Positions 1 through 9,476 of a DNA stretch of 64,000 nucleotides are shown here, in pieces. This DNA comes from Candidatus Limicola stercorigallinarum. GTDB taxonomy: Bacteria > Actinomycetota > Coriobacteriia > Coriobacteriales > Coriobacteriaceae. Below the pieces are notes generated by a model. The model worked only from the letters and a program-made list of their open reading frames with translations, did no database searches and had not been told where the DNA came from. The stretch is taken from positions 24,614 through 88,613 of the forward strand of contig DVID01000014.1 in assembly GCA_018711625.1 (NCBI GenBank). The letters are read 5' to 3'. How positions within the stretch are numbered: the stretch's first letter is position 1; each line of letters starts with the position of its first letter. The position numbers were made by a program, and so were the translations under genes.

Positions 1-1
1 G

Positions 2-802
2 ATGGGGCTTGCCGCCATCTGTATCGCGTTCCCGCCTTATCCCTTCCAGCCCATCCAGATGACGCTCATCAACTTTTTCTGCATCGGGTTTCCGGGCTTT
101 GTGCTCGGCCTTGAGGCCAATCGTGCACGTGTTGAAGGCAGTTTCCTCGTCAATGTTGTCAAACGGGCACTCCCTGCTTCCCTCGCCGTGTGCATCGCTG
201 CCTGCCTGAATATGCTGGGCGCCGGGTTGTTCTCCTTCACCACCCAGGAGCTTTCCACGATGTGTCTCATTACCACGAGTGTCATTGGTTGCTGCCTCAT
301 CTGGCGTATTTCGCAGCCGTTGACACCGGTGCGCGTGGCGCTCTTTGTTGCGATTATTGTGGGTCTGGCCACGGGTATCCTTGGCTTTGCTGACTTCTTC
401 TCCATTGCGCGTCCAACCGTTGGCATCCTCGCCTGGCTTACGTTGTCGCTTCTTATAGGATGCTTGGTGTTCTTCCTTACCGCTTCTATGTTTGAGCGCT
501 ATGAGCCGCGTTCGACCCGTTTGGCTACGGGTTTTGGCCGCGGCGTGAGTGTGCGCACCGGTAAGCGCGGCACCAAGAAGGTGGCCTCAACGGGGTCTGC
601 ACCGCGTCGGCTAGTTTATCGGTTGCGCGACGGTCTTAAATCGCGGCGTGAACGCGCCAAGGTTGCTCAAAGTGTCGAGCATGCCGAACGCGCGCTTGCC
701 TCAACCAAGCGTTCCCGTCGTAATCGTCCCTCTGTTACAAAATCCGCTCAGGGCATCAAAGTGTCTATGAAGTCTCGCAAACGCGATAGCATGCACTCGT
801 GA
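2..802 (+). CDS. C-terminal part of a cation-translocating P-type ATPase (5' end outside window)
   Basis: ORF open at window start; YPFQPIQMTLINFFCIGFPGFVLGLEANRARVEGSFL resembles the C-terminal membrane domain of P-type ATPases; basic cytosolic tail. Confidence 0.7.
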   Translation: MGLAAICIAFPPYPFQPIQMTLINFFCIGFPGFVLGLEANRARVEGSFLVNVVKRALPASLAVCIAACLNMLGAGLFSFTTQELSTMCLITTSVIGCCLIWRISQPLTPVRVALFVAIIVGLATGILGFADFFSIARPTVGILAWLTLSLLIGCLVFFLTASMFERYEPRSTRLATGFGRGVSVRTGKRGTKKVASTGSAPRRLVYRLRDGLKSRRERAKVAQSVEHAERALASTKRSRRNRPSVTKSAQGIKVSMKSRKRDSMHS

Positions 803-824
803 GCCTTTGAGCGAAGGGATGACC

Positions 825-3479
825 ATGACCAATCTTGACTGCGGGGCGCTCGAGCCAACAACACTCAACGTCTCAGGTTCCTCATACACGATTTTTCCCG
901 TCACGAGCATCCCAGGCGTTGAGCAGCTTCCCGTGAGTCTGCGCATCCTGCTTGAAAACGTATTGCGCCGCGTCAAAGATCCTGAGCGCAAGCGCATGTA
1001 CGTGGAGCGCATACTTACCGCGGGCCATGCTGGTACGGCAGGCGAAGAGATAGAGTTCATGCCTTCGCGCGTGCTCTTTCAGGATTTCACAGGCGTCCCG
1101 GTGTTTGTGGACTTTGCAGCCATGCGCGATGAAGCTATTCGGCGGAGTGGTGACCCGGCGTCCATCAATCCCCAGGTACCTTGTGTGCTGGTGGTTGACC
1201 ACTCGGTAACGGCCGACGTTGTTTCCTGCGAGCGTGCGGCGGCGGAGAACGCGCGCATTGAAGCGGAGCGCAACGCCGAGCGCTTTGCCTTCCTCAAGTG
1301 GTCGTCTGAGCACTTTGATAACGTGGAGATTGTTCCGCCGGGCGTGGGCATTTGCCACCAGCTCAATATTGAGCGCTTCTGCGACATTGTGGTTGAGCGT
1401 GAGGATGATGCTCATGGTTCTGTGCTCTGCTTTGACTCCCTCGTGGGAACCGATTCCCACACGCCCACGGCTAATGGCATGGGCGTGCTGGGCTGGGGTG
1501 TAGGCGGCATTGAGGCCGAGGCTGCTGCGCTGGGGCAGCCCGTTACCATGACGGTGCCACCAGTGGTGGGTATGCACATGGTGGGCAAGCCCGCGCCTGG
1601 CGTATATGCCATGGATATCGCCCTCACGTTTGCGCAAGTGCTTCGCGCCGAGGGCGTGGTGGGCTCGCTTGTGGAGTGCTTTGGCCCCGGTGTGGCTGAG
1701 CTCTCGGTCACCCAACGCTCGACCATTGCCAATATGTCGCCCGAATATGGCTGTACGGCAACACTGTTCCCGCCCGACGCGGAGGCGATCGCACAGCTCG
1801 ATGCGTTTGGGCGTCCGGCAAAAACGCGCCAACTTGCTGAGGCGTATCTCAAGGCACAGGGTTTGTTGGACGTGGATTCGCAGGCCATCACCTACGCGCG
1901 TGTTCTTGAGTTTGATCTGGGCGCGGTGAAGCCCTCGCTTGCCGGCCCTTCGCGCCCGCATGATCGCTTGAACGTGCATGAGCTTGGTGAGCGCTTCCGC
2001 GCCACGCTCAAAGAGCATGGGCGCGATGCAGACGAGACCTTTACCGTTACGCTTGATGACGAGACCTATAGCCTGTCGCATGGCACGATTGCCATTGCCG
2101 CTATCACAAGCTGCACCACTGCGACCGACCCCTCCATGATGCTTGCGGCAGGTCTGGTGGCTCAGCGTGCCTGCGAGCTCGGATGTCGCCCGCGTCCATG
2201 GGTGAAGCGCATCTTCGCGCCGGGTTCTCATGCCACCTCTTCGCTTCTCAAGGCGGCTAACCTGCTTGATCCGCTTGAGCAACTGGGCTTTTCCGTTTGT
2301 GGCTGGGGCTGCATGAGTTGCATTGGCAACTCGGGCCCTTTGCCGCCTGCGATGCATGACCTGGCTTCCTCCTGCGAGTTTGCGAGCGTGCTTTCGGGCA
2401 ACCGCAACTTCGAGGGGCGCATTTCGCCCGATGTGGCACAAAACTACCTCTGTGCGCCGGCCTTGGTGGTTGCGCTTTCGCTGGCGGGAACGGTTGATAT
2501 CGACCTTGAGCATGATCCCGTGTGCGAGGGAGTCGCGGGGCCGGTGTATCTTGCCGACCTTCTGCCTTCCCAGGACGAGGTTGACGCGACGCTCGCCCGG
2601 GTGGTTACGCGCGACGCCTATGTTCAGGCACGGAGCGAGGCCCCTAAGAGTGCCGCTTGGGATGCTCTGCCGGTTCAGGCGGGCGATGTCTTTCTCTGGG
2701 ACGATGCCTCCACCTATGTGCGCCGCCCCACCTTCTTGGAAGATGCCCGGGCAGGTGCCACGGTCAATATCCATGGGGCAAAGGCTCTGCTCAGCCTGGG
2801 TGACTTTATTACCACCGACCACATTTCTCCTGCAGGTTCCATCGCGCCCGATTCTCCCGCCGCCCGCTACCTCATCGAGCATGGTGTTCGTGAGGATGCA
2901 TTTAACTCGTATGGAGCTCGGCGTGGCAACCACGAGGTGATGATGCGGGGCACCTTTGGCAACATCCGCCTGCAGAATCTCTTGACGCCCGAGAAGCAGG
3001 GAGGTTGGACGGTTGACCCGGTGAGTGGGAAGACCACAACGGTCTATGAAGCTGCTTGCTCGGCGCGTAAAGCGCGGCTGCCTCTTATCGTGCTTGCCAA
3101 GAAGATGTATGGCTCAGGCTCCTCGCGCGACTGGGCAGCTAAGGGCCCTGCGCTTCTGGGTGTGCGCGCGGTTGTTGCGGAAAGCTTCGAGCGTATTCAT
3201 CGTTCCAACCTCATTGGCATGGGTATTGTGCCCTTGGAGTTCGAGGTGGGGGAGAGTGCGGAGTCGCTCGGGCTTACCGGGTTCGAGACTTACGATATTG
3301 AGCCCATCGATTTTTCAAAGGGTGTGCCTGTTCCTACTCATGCGCGCGTTTGCGCCCGTAACGCGGACGGTCATGAAATCCACTTCCGGGTGAAGGTGCG
3401 TGTGGACACGGCTACCGAGGGCGCGTACCTTGAGCATGGTGGTATCCTTAACTACGTTCTGGATGATCTTTTGTCATGA
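825..3479 (+). CDS. acnA: Aconitate hydratase (AcnA type)
   Basis: ORF 807..3479; VDHSVTADV, DSLVGTDSHTPTANGMGVLGWGVGGIEAEAA, AAITSCTT, CIGNSGP, GSSRDWAAKGP motifs; start at ATG 819 or 825 after GAAGGG. Confidence 0.95.
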   Translation: MTNLDCGALEPTTLNVSGSSYTIFPVTSIPGVEQLPVSLRILLENVLRRVKDPERKRMYVERILTAGHAGTAGEEIEFMPSRVLFQDFTGVPVFVDFAAMRDEAIRRSGDPASINPQVPCVLVVDHSVTADVVSCERAAAENARIEAERNAERFAFLKWSSEHFDNVEIVPPGVGICHQLNIERFCDIVVEREDDAHGSVLCFDSLVGTDSHTPTANGMGVLGWGVGGIEAEAAALGQPVTMTVPPVVGMHMVGKPAPGVYAMDIALTFAQVLRAEGVVGSLVECFGPGVAELSVTQRSTIANMSPEYGCTATLFPPDAEAIAQLDAFGRPAKTRQLAEAYLKAQGLLDVDSQAITYARVLEFDLGAVKPSLAGPSRPHDRLNVHELGERFRATLKEHGRDADETFTVTLDDETYSLSHGTIAIAAITSCTTATDPSMMLAAGLVAQRACELGCRPRPWVKRIFAPGSHATSSLLKAANLLDPLEQLGFSVCGWGCMSCIGNSGPLPPAMHDLASSCEFASVLSGNRNFEGRISPDVAQNYLCAPALVVALSLAGTVDIDLEHDPVCEGVAGPVYLADLLPSQDEVDATLARVVTRDAYVQARSEAPKSAAWDALPVQAGDVFLWDDASTYVRRPTFLEDARAGATVNIHGAKALLSLGDFITTDHISPAGSIAPDSPAARYLIEHGVREDAFNSYGARRGNHEVMMRGTFGNIRLQNLLTPEKQGGWTVDPVSGKTTTVYEAACSARKARLPLIVLAKKMYGSGSSRDWAAKGPALLGVRAVVAESFERIHRSNLIGMGIVPLEFEVGESAESLGLTGFETYDIEPIDFSKGVPVPTHARVCARNADGHEIHFRVKVRVDTATEGAYLEHGGILNYVLDDLLS

Positions 3480-3506
3480 TCGCGTGCTGCGCGGGAATGG
3501 AGCCCA

Positions 3507-4574
3507 GTGATCTGCCCACATTGCCTTGAGACAATCGACGACGGCAGCTATGTGTGTCCTAAATGCGGCGGCTACACCGGCGCAGGTTCACACTCAGATT
3601 TCATCTTTTGTGAGGGGTGCGGTGCGCGCCTCTCGCCGCACGACCGCACCTGCCCTAAGTGCGGGCGACCCGCTCCGGGCATTCTCTCCACGAGTGCGTC
3701 CGCGTCCGACCTTGCGGCAGGTAAAACGGCTAGTTTCCCTAAGCTGACCTCAGAGATGATCGAAACGGAGCGCGCCCAGGCATCCGCGCAGTCTGTGCTT
3801 TCCGATTCGCTCGACCCCAGCGCCACCAATATTCTCAACACGGGCACGGATCCTCAAGAAGACCCCTTCCACCGAAAGCGCAAAGTGCCTCGTGGCATTA
3901 TCGCCGCCGTGGTGACGGTGCTCGTTATTGGAGCTGCGGCGTTTTGCGTGGTGGAAGATCCCTTTGGCGTGATGCCAGGCTTCTATAGCTGGCTGCGCGA
4001 GGCGGCAAGCGAGGCGTTCCCCAGCCGTCAGATTGCTGAGTCTGCTCAGGACGACGAAGGAGACGCGAACGCTACCGACGAAGGCGCCGACACAACCGAG
4101 GGCGAGAGCGTGCTCTCTGATGCGGAGCTGAGCGACGATGAGGCCTTTACGCGTCTGAACGGGCTCTATGAACGCATTGTCGCGTTCACCGATGAAGATC
4201 AGCTGGGCATGGTGATCGACGATTTCAACGGAGCCTACCTGCTTGCTGATAAGAGCGTACGTGAGGATACGGCCCGTGGCGCATACGCGCTTCGCGACCG
4301 TGTGCAGGCGGTGATTGACGAGCTTGAAGGCCTTAAACTCACCTCTTCCTCGGTGTACGAGGAAGACCGGGAGCACCTCATCCAGCTTGCTACGTGGATG
4401 TATGAGCGCGTTGACGTGATTTGCCAGTCGTGGGATATCTCGCTCGCGGTGCCTGAAGGGGAGTCGATGACGGCGCATCAGACGGAGATTCTTCAACCGC
4501 TGCGTGAGGCAGGTTCCTCGGCGCGCGAATCGTTCGATGCCAATGTATCGTCGTGGAGGCCGCGTCAGAAGTAA
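3507..4574 (+). CDS. Zinc-ribbon protein with single TM segment and extracytoplasmic domain of unknown function
   Basis: CPHC..CPKC and CEGC..CPKC zinc ribbons, then hydrophobic GIIAAVVTVLVIGAAAFCVV. Confidence 0.7.
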   Translation: MICPHCLETIDDGSYVCPKCGGYTGAGSHSDFIFCEGCGARLSPHDRTCPKCGRPAPGILSTSASASDLAAGKTASFPKLTSEMIETERAQASAQSVLSDSLDPSATNILNTGTDPQEDPFHRKRKVPRGIIAAVVTVLVIGAAAFCVVEDPFGVMPGFYSWLREAASEAFPSRQIAESAQDDEGDANATDEGADTTEGESVLSDAELSDDEAFTRLNGLYERIVAFTDEDQLGMVIDDFNGAYLLADKSVREDTARGAYALRDRVQAVIDELEGLKLTSSSVYEEDREHLIQLATWMYERVDVICQSWDISLAVPEGESMTAHQTEILQPLREAGSSARESFDANVSSWRPRQK

Positions 4575-4622
4575 GCTCGTGCATGTGCTGTCCTAGCAAC
4601 GGGGCCATCATCGCATGTCAGC

Positions 4623-4651
4623 TTGGTGAGGTGGCATTTTCTTGCTAAACT
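4623..4651 (+). promoter_or_regulatory. Putative sigma70-type promoter for cyclophilin gene
   Basis: TTGGTG-N17-TAAACT upstream of AAAGGAGGG and ATG 4687. Confidence 0.5.
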
Positions 4652-4686
4652 TGATGCGATTGATTGTTCCCAAAGGAGGGATGAGC

Positions 4687-5232
4687 ATGTTCGGTTTGGG
4701 CAGAGAGCTCTACACGCCTACCTACACCGTTGTGGGCGATGAGGTTGCGCGCATTGAAACATCGAAGGGCACCATTGTGGTGAAGCTCGATGGTGCTGGG
4801 GCTCCCATTCACGTTGCCAACTTCTGTGAGCTTGCCGAGACAGAGTTTTACGACGGGACCAAGTTCCATCGCTATGTGCCGGGCTTTGTGATTCAGGGTG
4901 GCGATCCCAACACGCGCGACATGGATCCTGCGGACGTTGCTGCAGGCAAGCCCGGTCCGAACGGTCGCCCCGGTACGGGTGGTCCTGGTTACTGCATCAA
5001 GGCCGAGTTTGCCACCAATCCCAACAATAGCCATGTGGACGGCGCCCTTGCCATGGCCCGTTCGCAGCATCCCGATTCGGCTGGCTCGCAGTTCTATTTC
5101 TGCCTGGGCCCGCAGCATAATCTTGATTCGGGTTACACCGTTTTTGGTACCACCATCGAGGGTATGGACGTTATTAGCCAGCTGCGCGCTGGTGACGAGA
5201 TTGTGCACGTCACGATCGAACATGAGGCTTAA
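4687..5232 (+). CDS. Peptidyl-prolyl cis-trans isomerase, cyclophilin type
   Basis: ORF 4642..5232; FHRYVPGFVIQGGDP, ALAMARSQHPDSAGSQFYFCLG, YTVFGTTIEGMDV; start placed after AAAGGAGGG and downstream of the putative promoter. Confidence 0.9.
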   Translation: MFGLGRELYTPTYTVVGDEVARIETSKGTIVVKLDGAGAPIHVANFCELAETEFYDGTKFHRYVPGFVIQGGDPNTRDMDPADVAAGKPGPNGRPGTGGPGYCIKAEFATNPNNSHVDGALAMARSQHPDSAGSQFYFCLGPQHNLDSGYTVFGTTIEGMDVISQLRAGDEIVHVTIEHEA

Positions 5233-5249
5233 CCGTAGTAGGAGGTCAC

Positions 5250-6740
5250 GTGAACACGCAACTTATTGATCAGGCTCGTGCTGCCTACCGTGCGGGCGAT
5301 TTCTCTGCCGCGGCACAGATGTTTGCTGCCGCCAAGGATACCAGCGAGATTGCGGGCGAGGTTGACCACCTGCGCGGCAATGCGCTCATGCGCCTGGGCC
5401 TGTGGAACGATGCTGTTCAGGCATATTCGCTGGCGCTCCAGGATGCTTCGTATGGCAAGCGTGGCGCGCTCTGCACCAATATGGGCAAGGCGTATGCCGC
5501 GGCGGGTGACAACGCCTCGGCTGTTCAGAGCTTTAGCGAAGCGGTGAAAGACACCACCTATGCCACGCCGTACAAGGCCTATCTGGGCATGGGTTCGGCG
5601 CTTCTGGCGCAGGGCGATGTGGCTCAGGCGGGCACGGCATTTCGTCAGGCTGCCATCGACGGCGCCAACCCCGCTCCGGCAGGTGCCTTGGCGCAGCTGG
5701 CTGCTTGCTTCATCAAGCTCGACCGTCCGGGCGATGCCATTGAGTCGTATCGCACGGCGCTTGATTTCGCCACGCCGCGCGATGATACCCGTGCGATCCA
5801 GGCGGGGTTGGGCGAGGCCTATTGTGCGGCAAACCGTTGGACCGAGGCGGTAGACGCCTTTACCTCCGCTACGGCAGACGGCATCTACCAGCTTACCGAC
5901 GAGCAGCGGGAGGCCAACGCCAAAGCCCAGGATGCCCTCGACGCCATTTCTGCGCAGCGCGCTATGACGTCTACGGCTGCGACCTCTGCGACCAACCAGG
6001 CTCCGGTTGACCCCTTGGATCCCATGGGCAAGTCTGGCTCGCTCATGCCCGATCCCTCCGATACGGGCTTCTTCACGCTCACCGAGTCCGAGATGGTTCA
6101 GCAGGATAAGCGTGAGATGAAGGTGAGGCGCCGCCACCGTCACCTGGGCCTCAAGATTTTCCTCGTTATCTTCGTGTTGCTCCTCATTGCCGCTGGCGTG
6201 CTGGGCTTCTTCTACACGCGCGGTCTGGGCTTCCCCTCGCAGCAGGACACCATCACGGGTCTTTTCCAGGCGGTAACGAATGGTGAGGACACCGATCAGT
6301 ACTTTGCCTCCGCGCTTTCTCAGGATTCGAAGGACATCATTGTGTCTACCATCCCGGAAAATGCTACGCCCACGATTGAGGCTATGGATCAGTCGATGAC
6401 AGAGTCCACCGCCCAGGTTTCGGTCACGCTTTCCATGGGTGGTGAGCAAACCTATGAGGTTTCCTTCGTGCGTTCCGATAACCACATCGGTTGGGTGGTA
6501 AGCGGCCTTCAGATTGACTTTAATGCCGACGCTCCTACGGCCAATGATGCCGAGGCCACCTCGGGCACGAGCGGACTCTCCGCGGACGATGAAGGCACCG
6601 ACAGTACCCAGGACGATTCCGACATGACCGCCTCAGACGGCTCGCTCGATGAGGATTCGACCGATCTTTCGTCCACGGATGACAATTCCTCAAGCGCTAA
6701 CCAGGACGACGCCCCTGATTCTGCTGAGGATAACGCTTAG
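5250..6740 (+). CDS. TPR-repeat membrane protein with acidic Ser/Asp-rich C-terminal tail
   Basis: Helical repeats (YRAGDFSAAAQMFAAA, ALMRLGLWNDAVQAYSLAL), TM LGLKIFLVIFVLLLIAAGVLGFF, low-complexity tail; GTG start after AGGAGG. Confidence 0.75.
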   Translation: MNTQLIDQARAAYRAGDFSAAAQMFAAAKDTSEIAGEVDHLRGNALMRLGLWNDAVQAYSLALQDASYGKRGALCTNMGKAYAAAGDNASAVQSFSEAVKDTTYATPYKAYLGMGSALLAQGDVAQAGTAFRQAAIDGANPAPAGALAQLAACFIKLDRPGDAIESYRTALDFATPRDDTRAIQAGLGEAYCAANRWTEAVDAFTSATADGIYQLTDEQREANAKAQDALDAISAQRAMTSTAATSATNQAPVDPLDPMGKSGSLMPDPSDTGFFTLTESEMVQQDKREMKVRRRHRHLGLKIFLVIFVLLLIAAGVLGFFYTRGLGFPSQQDTITGLFQAVTNGEDTDQYFASALSQDSKDIIVSTIPENATPTIEAMDQSMTESTAQVSVTLSMGGEQTYEVSFVRSDNHIGWVVSGLQIDFNADAPTANDAEATSGTSGLSADDEGTDSTQDDSDMTASDGSLDEDSTDLSSTDDNSSSANQDDAPDSAEDNA

Positions 6741-6767
6741 CGCATATGTAATTTGCAGCAAGTACGT

Positions 6768-6798
6768 GATGAACAGGCGTGTGATGCGCCTGTTCATC
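6768..6798. terminator. Hairpin between TPR gene and mreB
   Basis: Perfect 12-bp stem GATGAACAGGCG-TGTGATG-CGCCTGTTCATC; no strong T-run, so a terminator role is only probable. Confidence 0.5.
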
Positions 6799-6852
6799 TA
6801 CACTTGTAGCAAAGATCACGACACGTGAGGTTACGACCACCTGGGAGCTACC

Positions 6853-7896
6853 TTGTTTTCTTTGATGGATATGCTGTTCGGCCAGTACGATGGCGACCTT
6901 GCCATCGACTTGGGCACAGCGAACACGCTTGTCTCGGTCCGCGGCAAGGGTATCGTTATCCGCGAGCCTTCCGTTGTTGCCATCGATAAAAACGATGAGC
7001 GCATTCTGGCTGTTGGTATTGAGGCTAAGCGCATGCTCGGACGTACGCCGGGCAACATCGTTGCGGTTCGCCCGCTCAAAGATGGCGTCATCGCTGACTT
7101 TGATGTTACCGAGGCCATGCTGCGTTACTTCATCGATAAGGCGTCTGAGAAGCGCTATCCTTGGACGCCGCGTCCGCGCGTGGTGGTGTGCGTACCCTCG
7201 GGCGTAACGTCGGTGGAGAAGCGTGCCGTCTTTGAGGCTACCATCCAGGCCGGCGCTCGCCAGGCATACCTCATTGAGGAGCCCATGGCGGCTGCCATCG
7301 GCGCAGACCTCCCGGTAGAGGAGCCCACGGGTTCCATGGTGATCGACATTGGTGGCGGCACCACCGAGGTTGCCGTTATTGCTATGGGCGGCATCGTGGT
7401 CTCGCGTTCCATCCGCGTCGCTGGTGATGAGTTTGACCAGGCGATTCTCTCGCACGTGCGTGATGCTTATAACCTTGCCATCGGCGAGCGCACGGCCGAG
7501 GACATCAAGATCAAGGTGGGCTCTGCGGTTCCGCTCAAAGATGAGCTTGATGTAGAGGTCAATGGTCGCGACGTTATCACGGGCCTGCCCAAGACGGTGC
7601 GTATCGAGAGCGAAGAGATTCGTCGCGCGCTGCAAAAGCCGCTTGACGAGATGACCAAGGCGGTCAAGGACGCGCTCGATGCCACGCCGCCCGATCTTGC
7701 TTCCGACCTCATGTACTACGGCATCCTGCTTACCGGCGGCGGTGCTCTGTTGCGCGGTCTAGACGTACGCTTGCGCGATGAAACGGGCGTCTCGGTTAAC
7801 GTGAGCCCCACGGCGCTTGATAACGTGGTCAATGGATGTGCGCGTGTGCTTGAGGCAAACGCTTTTGACGGTGGTTTTGTTCAGAGTAACGCGTAA
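6853..7896 (+). CDS. mreB: Rod shape-determining protein MreB
   Basis: DLAIDLGTANTLVSVRGKGIVIREPSVVAID, IDIGGGTTEVAVIAMGG, LTGGGALLRGLD; TTG start. Confidence 0.96.
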   Translation: MFSLMDMLFGQYDGDLAIDLGTANTLVSVRGKGIVIREPSVVAIDKNDERILAVGIEAKRMLGRTPGNIVAVRPLKDGVIADFDVTEAMLRYFIDKASEKRYPWTPRPRVVVCVPSGVTSVEKRAVFEATIQAGARQAYLIEEPMAAAIGADLPVEEPTGSMVIDIGGGTTEVAVIAMGGIVVSRSIRVAGDEFDQAILSHVRDAYNLAIGERTAEDIKIKVGSAVPLKDELDVEVNGRDVITGLPKTVRIESEEIRRALQKPLDEMTKAVKDALDATPPDLASDLMYYGILLTGGGALLRGLDVRLRDETGVSVNVSPTALDNVVNGCARVLEANAFDGGFVQSNA

Positions 7897-7913
7897 GGAG
7901 GGTCGAAGCCGTT

Positions 7914-8906
7914 TTGCCTCGCACCCAAAAGTATTCCTCAAAATACAACACGAAGACGCAATCAACGGGTTTCCGCCCGTTGATTGTTTTATCGATTGTC
8001 TCGGTGCTTTTGCTCACCTTTTACATTCGTGAGGGAGACACGGGACCCATCCATGCTGTGCGCGCGGGTGTTGCCACCATTACCTCGCCGGTGCGCTCGC
8101 TGGGTTCGGTTATCGCGTCGCCGTTCAATGGTCTTGGCAACATCTTTGCCAACCTCACGGCATCGCAGGAAACCCTCGATGAACTGCGTGAACAAAATAA
8201 GGAGCTCACGGCACAGGTGGCTGAGCTTAGCGAGGCGCAGGAAACCGCTACGCGGCTGGAAGGCCTTCTGGAGCTTAAGAGCACCTACAACCTGCAATCA
8301 ACAGCCGCGCGTATCGTGGGTTCATCTACCGATGCGTGGTCGCGTACGGTGACGATCGACAAGGGTTCGCTCGATGGCTTGGCGATCAACATGCCGGTTA
8401 CCGATTCGTCGGGCGTTATTGGCCAGATTATCGAGGTGGCTCCCACCTCCGCGGTGGTGCGCCTCATTACCGACGAGGCGTCCGGTGTTTCTGCCATGGT
8501 GCAGAGCACGCGTGCCCAGGGCATTTTGCAGGGCCAGCCTGATGGAACGCTGCGCCTGGAGTATGTCTCTGTTGATGCAGACGTGAAAGAGGGAGACATC
8601 ATTGTTACCTCGGGCATTGGCGGCATTTATCCCAAGGGCCTGCCCTTGGGCACGGTGGCATCGGTTGAACGTGAGCCTAACGCGCTCTACTACACCGTGG
8701 TGGTGAATGTGACCTCCACGACCGAGAACAACGAGGAGGTCCTTGTTATCACCTCGCTCACCGAGGAGCAGTCTGCCTCTGATGAGGAGGTGGCCTCTGC
8801 CAATAGCACTCCGCAGGGTGGCTCGCGCAATGAGTCGGGCGACGCTGATGGTTCTGATGACACCCAGGGGTCCGACACCGATGGCTCCACCGATACGGAA
8901 GCGTGA
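7914..8906 (+). CDS. mreC: Rod shape-determining protein MreC
   Basis: N-terminal TM, coiled coil, MPVTDSSGVIGQIIEVAPTSAVVRLITD, GIGGIYPKGLPLGTV; between mreB and mreD; TTG start. Confidence 0.92.
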   Translation: MPRTQKYSSKYNTKTQSTGFRPLIVLSIVSVLLLTFYIREGDTGPIHAVRAGVATITSPVRSLGSVIASPFNGLGNIFANLTASQETLDELREQNKELTAQVAELSEAQETATRLEGLLELKSTYNLQSTAARIVGSSTDAWSRTVTIDKGSLDGLAINMPVTDSSGVIGQIIEVAPTSAVVRLITDEASGVSAMVQSTRAQGILQGQPDGTLRLEYVSVDADVKEGDIIVTSGIGGIYPKGLPLGTVASVEREPNALYYTVVVNVTSTTENNEEVLVITSLTEEQSASDEEVASANSTPQGGSRNESGDADGSDDTQGSDTDGSTDTEA

Positions 8907-8916
8907 TAGGTTCTCC

Positions 8917-9465
8917 ATGGATCTTAGAGATGCAACACATTCCAATACCGCGCTTGTGGTGGTGACGGTCATTGCCGTTCTGCTCCACGTGGGCATTGGG
9001 CCACAGATCAGCATTTTTGGCGGGCGCATCAACTTTATGCTTGTCCTTGCCATTGTGTACGCGTTTAGCGGCAACACGCGCAGCGCCGTTATTGCTGGCT
9101 TTGCGTGTGGCCTGTTCTATGACCTTACGGCTTCGGTGCCCGTGGGGCTTATGTCGCTTCTGCTTACCATTGGTGGATTTGTGCTCTCCAACACGCCAAG
9201 CGCAAGAGTGGGCTCCAGCCTTGCTGATGCATCCCGTTTATCGTTTGTGTATGCCTTTGTTATCTGCATCGTTTATTCACTCTTGCTTCTTATCATGGGC
9301 GTTCGAAGTGATGTGATGGCAACGGTCTTTGGTCATGGGCTCACCTCTGCCATCATCACAGGGCTCGTCACCATTCCGGCCCTTATGTTCTCGGGTGTGC
9401 TTGACGGGCAGCACCATAGCTTCTCGTCGCGGGGTAAAGGATCGCGCTTCAAGGGGATTAAATAA
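8917..9465 (+). CDS. mreD: Rod shape-determining protein MreD
   Basis: Polytopic membrane protein after mreC; within ORF 8743..9465, ATG 8917. Confidence 0.85.
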   Translation: MDLRDATHSNTALVVVTVIAVLLHVGIGPQISIFGGRINFMLVLAIVYAFSGNTRSAVIAGFACGLFYDLTASVPVGLMSLLLTIGGFVLSNTPSARVGSSLADASRLSFVYAFVICIVYSLLLLIMGVRSDVMATVFGHGLTSAIITGLVTIPALMFSGVLDGQHHSFSSRGKGSRFKGIK

Positions 9466-9476
9466 GGGGGTACCTG

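Noticed and set aside
882-2933. 683-aa minus-strand ORF inside acnA
   Set aside because: Antisense to a confident CDS; high-GC frame artefact, composition rich in R/H, no domain motif.
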